In this document: one piece after another, positions 60,620-64,000 of the stretch
Layout: the number at the start of each line of letters is the position of its first letter
Numbering within the stretch: position 1 is the first letter of the stretch
Assembly: GCF_013032455.1 (NCBI RefSeq)
Contig: NZ_WQCF01000005.1
Span: forward strand, 62,001 to 126,000
Origin: Ruegeria atlantica
Lineage (GTDB): Bacteria > Pseudomonadota > Alphaproteobacteria > Rhodobacterales > Rhodobacteraceae
DNA length: 64,000 nucleotides
Direction: 5' to 3'
The notes under the pieces: generated by a model
Database searches by the model: none
Seen by the model: only the letters and a program-made list of their open reading frames with translations
Told to the model about the DNA's origin: nothing
Made by a program: the position numbers and the translations under genes

Positions 60620-61573
60620 ATGAATCATAATTCGCTCGCCACACGAATAGGGGATACCGACATCCGCCTGCTGCGGATTTTCAAGTCAGTCGTCGAATGC
60701 GGTGGTCTTTCGGCTGCCGAGGCAGAATTGAATATCGGCAAGTCCACCATCTCGAAGCATTTATCAGACTTGGAACTGCGACTTGGCTTGAAGCTGTGCA
60801 ATCGCGGGCCATCAGGGTTTTCCTTGACCGATGACGGCGACAAAGTTCTCCGCGCGGCCGAAGAACTGCTCATCTCGGTGTCGCAATTCAGAACCGAGGT
60901 GAACGAGATTAAAGAGCAGTTGGTTGGTACCGTTCGAGTAGCCCTGTTCGATCAATGCGCTTCAAACCCGGAATCCCACCTTGCCCGCGCTATCCACAAT
61001 TTCAATGAAGCTGCTCCTGCCGTGCAGATCGAGCTGTCTCTGGAACCGCCAAATGTGATTGAAACCATGGTCATCGGGGGGCAGCTGGATATTGGGATCA
61101 TTGCATTGCATCGCCCGTCAAGCAGCCTGCAATACTCGCCGCTTTATGGTGAGAATATGTACCTCTATTGCGGCAAAAACCACCCGTTGTTTAATGCTTC
61201 GGACACCGATTTAGGACCGGCGGATATTAACCAGTTCAGCTATGCAGGGCTAAATGTGAACTCTCCCAACCTAATCGTTGGGCAGCAACTAGGGTTCAGA
61301 CGAGCAGCCAAGGTTCAGAATGAACAAGCCCTGGCGATCCTGATTTTATCTGGCCGTTACTTAGCCTTCCTGCCGGATCATTTGGCGCAGAAATTTGTCG
61401 AAAGGCAAACTATGAAGCGAATTCTGCCTAACCAAATCCGTTATCGAACCAGATTTGCTGCTGCCACGCGAAAACAACCGGGGATGTCGCGCGTCGCCAA
61501 ATTGTTTCTGGATGTTCTGATCCAGGAACATGTCCAGAATGTTGAAGGCATACTTACCGAGGCCAGTATTTGA
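60620..61573 (+). CDS. LysR-family transcriptional regulator
   Basis: A 317-residue LysR regulator. The N-terminal winged helix is DIRLLRIFKSVVECGGLSAA, ELNIGKSTISKHLSDLELRL. Residues ~100-300 form the periplasmic-binding-like effector domain (GTVRVALFDQCASNPESHLA onward). It diverges from dctP over 160 bases, the typical position for a LysR regulator of the neighbouring operon, so it probably controls the sulfonate transporter and perhaps xsc-pta-soe. The ATG has only a weak ribosome binding site; a TTG 36 bases earlier is possible. Confidence 0.9.
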   Translation: MNHNSLATRIGDTDIRLLRIFKSVVECGGLSAAEAELNIGKSTISKHLSDLELRLGLKLCNRGPSGFSLTDDGDKVLRAAEELLISVSQFRTEVNEIKEQLVGTVRVALFDQCASNPESHLARAIHNFNEAAPAVQIELSLEPPNVIETMVIGGQLDIGIIALHRPSSSLQYSPLYGENMYLYCGKNHPLFNASDTDLGPADINQFSYAGLNVNSPNLIVGQQLGFRRAAKVQNEQALAILILSGRYLAFLPDHLAQKFVERQTMKRILPNQIRYRTRFAAATRKQPGMSRVAKLFLDVLIQEHVQNVEGILTEASI

Positions 61574-61615
61574 ACATACTACCCTCCGCCCGTGCAGGGC
61601 AGAGGGGCAGGCATT

Positions 61616-61903
61616 CTATTTCCGGCCTTTTTTTCGGCTCTTCCAGAACGGCGGGACATCTCCGGCCATGATGCAGCCGTAAGGGTCGATGTAGTCCTCA
61701 ATCTCGGCCAGATCATAGGACTTAATCTGCTCCACAACGCTGTCCGCACTCTTGTAGCTGGATGGCAGTTCAGACGCATCGACGCCACCCGCATGGAACC
61801 GGATATCGAGACCCTCGGTTGGTGTTGTCACGTTAACACCTGACTGAGACAACGGGTTGGCCCCGTAGGTTCCGTCACATCTCTGCCGAACTCTGTTTTT
61901 GAA
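61616..61903 (-). pseudogene. 3' fragment of an rtcB-like RNA ligase gene
   Basis: The minus strand encodes, after an in-frame stop at 61904-61906, about 95 residues including GLDIRFHAGGVDASELPSSY, a helix (KSADSVVEQIKSYDLAEIED) and IDPYGCIMAGDVP. This resembles the C-terminal end of one branch of RtcB RNA ligases, normally 400-480 residues. The catalytic metal-binding and guanylylated-His regions are missing, and no N-terminal part is found to the right, where the epimerase gene begins. A TTG at 61852 could start a 78-residue product, but homology continues upstream of it, so a decayed remnant is more likely. An RtcR-like regulator gene lies 1.2 kb away on the same strand. Confidence 0.6.
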
Positions 61904-62003
61904 CTATGGATGTGGTATCCATACCGTGACCTTTTGGGTTGAAAATCACAATTATCGGGCTCAACAAAGATTAATTGATTTCGATTTAGGCAGAGGCAGC
62001 AAT

Positions 62004-63053
62004 ATGCAGAGCGTTCTCGTAACCGGATCGGCCGGTTTCATCGGCTTTCACTTAAGTAAACTGCTGTTACAGCATGGCTACCGCGTGGTGGGGCTGGACG
62101 CGCTAAACGACTATTATGATGTGACACTGAAAGAGACCCGCCATGATATGCTGGCGGGTCAACCCAATGGAGAGAATTTCACACCTGTGATCGGAAAGGT
62201 CGAGGCCCCCGATCTGGTGATGAACCTGTTTCGCGAGCACGAATTCGATTTTGTCGTGCACCTCGCGGCTCAGGCTGGTGTGCGCTACTCGATCGATAAC
62301 CCGCGCTCGTATTTGGAAAGCAATCTGAACGGGACATTCGAAATTCTGGAAGCCGCCCGTGCGTATCCTCCGAAACACATGCTTCTGGCGTCTACATCTT
62401 CTGCCTTCGGGGCCAATACCGAGATGCCTTACAAGGAAACTCAGCGCGCTGATCACCAATTGTCCTTCTATGCGGCCACCAAAAAAGCGACTGAGAACAT
62501 GGCGCATTCTTATGCACACCTTTTCGACTTGCCGGTCACCATGTTCCGCTTTTTCACTGTTTACGGCCCTTGGGGACGGCCGGATATGGCCCTGTTCAAA
62601 TTCACCAAGGCCATCCTCGAAGGCAATCCGATCGACGTTTATAACCATGGCGATATGAAGCGCGATTTTACCTACGTCGAGGATTTGGTGGAGGCTATCC
62701 GCCTTTTGATGGATGCGATACCAGTTCGGCCTATGGACGGGCAAGTGCCCGAGGGTGACAGTCTGTCACCCGTTGCTCCTCATCGGGTGGTAAACATCGG
62801 CAACAATGACTCTGTGCATTTAACCGCGTTTATCGAGGCGATTGAAAGGGCCACTGGCATCAAGGCGGAAAAGAACATGATGCCAATGCAGGCCGGAGAC
62901 GTGCCCGCAACCTGGGCCGATGCTTCATTGTTGAATGACCTGACCGGATATCAACCCAAGACCTCGGTTGAGGATGGGGTTGCCGAGTTTGTGAAGTGGT
63001 ATCGTGGATTTTATCGCCCCAATGCCGCTGGAGTTGACGCAAGCAAAAACTAA
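62004..63053 (+). CDS. UDP-glucuronate 4-epimerase-like NAD-dependent epimerase
   Basis: A 349-residue extended short-chain dehydrogenase. NAD binds at VTGSAGFIGFHLSKLL (residues 6-21). The active site is Tyr156-x3-Lys160 (SFYAATKKATENMAH) with Ser in LLASTSSAFG. GLDALNDYYDVTLKETRHDM, LAAQAGVRYSIDNPRSYLES and FFTVYGPWGRPDMALFKFTK are typical of UDP-glucuronate 4-epimerases (CapI type), which make UDP-galacturonate for surface polysaccharide. No glycosyltransferase lies beside it. It separates the rtcB-like remnant from the rtcR-like gene and may be an insertion. Confidence 0.9.
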   Translation: MQSVLVTGSAGFIGFHLSKLLLQHGYRVVGLDALNDYYDVTLKETRHDMLAGQPNGENFTPVIGKVEAPDLVMNLFREHEFDFVVHLAAQAGVRYSIDNPRSYLESNLNGTFEILEAARAYPPKHMLLASTSSAFGANTEMPYKETQRADHQLSFYAATKKATENMAHSYAHLFDLPVTMFRFFTVYGPWGRPDMALFKFTKAILEGNPIDVYNHGDMKRDFTYVEDLVEAIRLLMDAIPVRPMDGQVPEGDSLSPVAPHRVVNIGNNDSVHLTAFIEAIERATGIKAEKNMMPMQAGDVPATWADASLLNDLTGYQPKTSVEDGVAEFVKWYRGFYRPNAAGVDASKN

Positions 63054-63128
63054 CGGGTGTCCCTTGCCGTGAAGATAGCGCACATCAAATGTGATTAATG
63101 GGAGGGAAGAGTGCGATAGGACAGACCA

Positions 63129-64000
63129 TCAGTCTTGACCCCCTCTGCTGCTCGTCACGGTTTCCCAATCCAACCCAAATTTCTGCAGATATTTTCGCAA
63201 CCGATCCGCATCGTTCTGAGTTTTGCGCTTTTGCCGAGACATTGCAAAAAGCTCACGGCCCGCCGCACTTAGATTGGGAGTGTTCTGACAGGTGTGTATA
63301 ACCCGGGTCAACTGCACAATGTCAAATGGATCAATATCTAATGCAGCGTCACCAAGCACGTGGTGTACCGAGGTAAAGTCCGTATCTGACGTGGCAGCCG
63401 CCCAACTGGAACGCAGATTTGCAACTTCTTCCTCAACCATGGTCCGCGTGATCCGACCTCGGGGTGCGAGGGTGTACAGGCGTTTGATCGAGCCGCTGAA
63501 ATCCCTGAAGTTGCCGGGCCACTGCGTGGCGGGATTGGTGGCAAACTTTAGATAAGCCTCATGTGCGTCTGCGTTGAAGCCCACTTGAGTGCCCAGTGCA
63601 CGCTCAGATCGGGAAAGTTCGAACTTGAGGTTAGCCTCAATATCTTCCCTACGTGAACGCAACGCGGGCAGAGTAAAACGCCACATGTTTAAGCGTGCCA
63701 GTAGATCAGGACGGAACTGTCCGGCGGCGGCCAAGGTGTGCAGGTCACGGTTCGCCCCAGCGATGATCTGAAAGCGGCAGGTTATTTCGTGGTCGGACCC
63801 CAGGGGATAAAACCGGCCAGTTTCGATCGCATGCAACAGGACCGATTGTTCATTCCAGCCCAGTTCATCAATTTCATCCAGAAACAGCACACCACCATCG
63901 GCTTCACGCAGCAAACCAGTGCGCTCGGTCCCGGCCTGACCCAGATAACTGCGCCGCTGGCCAAACAATGTGGCCAGCGCATCCGGCCCATTAAGCGTGG
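63129..64000 (-). CDS. rtcR: RtcR-like sigma-54-type AAA+ regulator, C-terminal part (5' end outside window)
   Basis: The frame is open to the right edge, so the N-terminal CARF-like sensor domain and Walker A are outside. Visible are the AAA+ core with Walker B in GGVLFLDEIDELG, the sensor I region (FQIIAGANRDLHTLAAAGQF) and Arg-finger region (LLARLNMWRFTLPALRSRRE), all close to RtcR. A C-terminal helix-turn-helix follows (NTPNLSAAGRELFAMSRQKR). RtcR activates rtcBA RNA-repair genes with sigma-54. The loop that normally reads GAFTGA reads SYLGQA here (63933-63950), so sigma-54 activation may be altered or lost. Confidence 0.82.
   Translation of the reverse strand, partial: TLNGPDALATLFGQRRSYLGQAGTERTGLLREADGGVLFLDEIDELGWNEQSVLLHAIETGRFYPLGSDHEITCRFQIIAGANRDLHTLAAAGQFRPDLLARLNMWRFTLPALRSRREDIEANLKFELSRSERALGTQVGFNADAHEAYLKFATNPATQWPGNFRDFSGSIKRLYTLAPRGRITRTMVEEEVANLRSSWAAATSDTDFTSVHHVLGDAALDIDPFDIVQLTRVIHTCQNTPNLSAAGRELFAMSRQKRKTQNDADRLRKYLQKFGLDWETVTSSRGGQD

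Noticed and set aside
60630-60648. ATTCG-N9-CGAAT palindrome near the LysR start
   Set aside because: It falls within the first codons of the LysR gene and has short arms, so it may be chance; no second copy was seen in the 160-base intergenic region.

Overview
The window looks like a chromosomal segment of a marine alphaproteobacterium of the Rhodobacterales (Roseobacter group). This rests on a moderately high GC content, a Rhodobacter-type porin, a CenR-like regulator, a RibA with a RibB-like N-terminus, two large FAD-GcvT dehydrogenases of methylated glycines, and a sulfonate module in which TRAP transporter, UspA, Xsc, Pta and a SoeABC-type sulfite-oxidising enzyme follow one another. No tRNA, rRNA, CRISPR array, phage or insertion sequence was seen, and no gap between genes exceeds 300 bases.

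Bases 1-27,200 are mostly housekeeping: the end of a flavoprotein gene; leuS-lptE-holA in overlapping order; a DUF3576 lipoprotein divergent from a porin; yggS; an L,D-transpeptidase with ribA; the response regulator CenR; a small cytochrome c; xth; a thioredoxin-TPR chaperone; Lon-domain and Trm112 proteins; an aromatic-ring hydroxylase of ubiquinone synthesis; an amidase; a DapC-like aminotransferase; ftsK-lolA; a lytic transglycosylase lipoprotein; an AEC permease; hspQ; a gamma-glutamyltransferase relative; an RsbW/RsbV-like pair; a thiolase; and free methionine-R-sulfoxide reductase.

Bases 28,035-38,150 hold a closely packed nine-gene unit, preceded by two operator-like palindromes. In order it encodes an XRE-cupin regulator, a LysE exporter, a GFA-family zinc protein, a dimethylglycine-dehydrogenase-like enzyme, a cupin, a medium-chain reductase, a homocysteine (probably betaine-homocysteine) methyltransferase, a GATase1-AraC regulator and a second dimethylglycine/sarcosine dehydrogenase. 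The simplest reading is glycine betaine to dimethylglycine to sarcosine to glycine, with methyl groups passing to homocysteine and tetrahydrofolate. One of the two dehydrogenases probably has a different substrate.

Bases 38,390-49,300 are again mixed core genes: rarD, an SGNH hydrolase, an RluA-type synthase, a WYL regulator, an OmpA lipoprotein, an FMN reductase, a soluble lytic transglycosylase and dapA. The two halves of the tRNA-modifying enzyme MnmC occur here as separate, divergent genes.

Bases 49,395-60,459 (minus strand) form the sulfonate pathway. DctPQM imports an organosulfonate, Xsc splits sulfoacetaldehyde into sulfite and acetyl phosphate, Pta makes acetyl-CoA, and SoeABC oxidises sulfite. 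A LysR gene lies divergently upstream. The enzyme making sulfoacetaldehyde is not in the window.

The last 2.4 kb contain a broken 3' fragment of an rtcB-like RNA ligase gene, a UDP-glucuronate 4-epimerase gene, and the C-terminal part of an RtcR-like regulator whose sigma-54 contact loop is not the usual GAFTGA. A GC-rich hairpin plus a conserved AT-rich tail recurs at 38.2, 49.3 and 51.1 kb as a small dispersed repeat.
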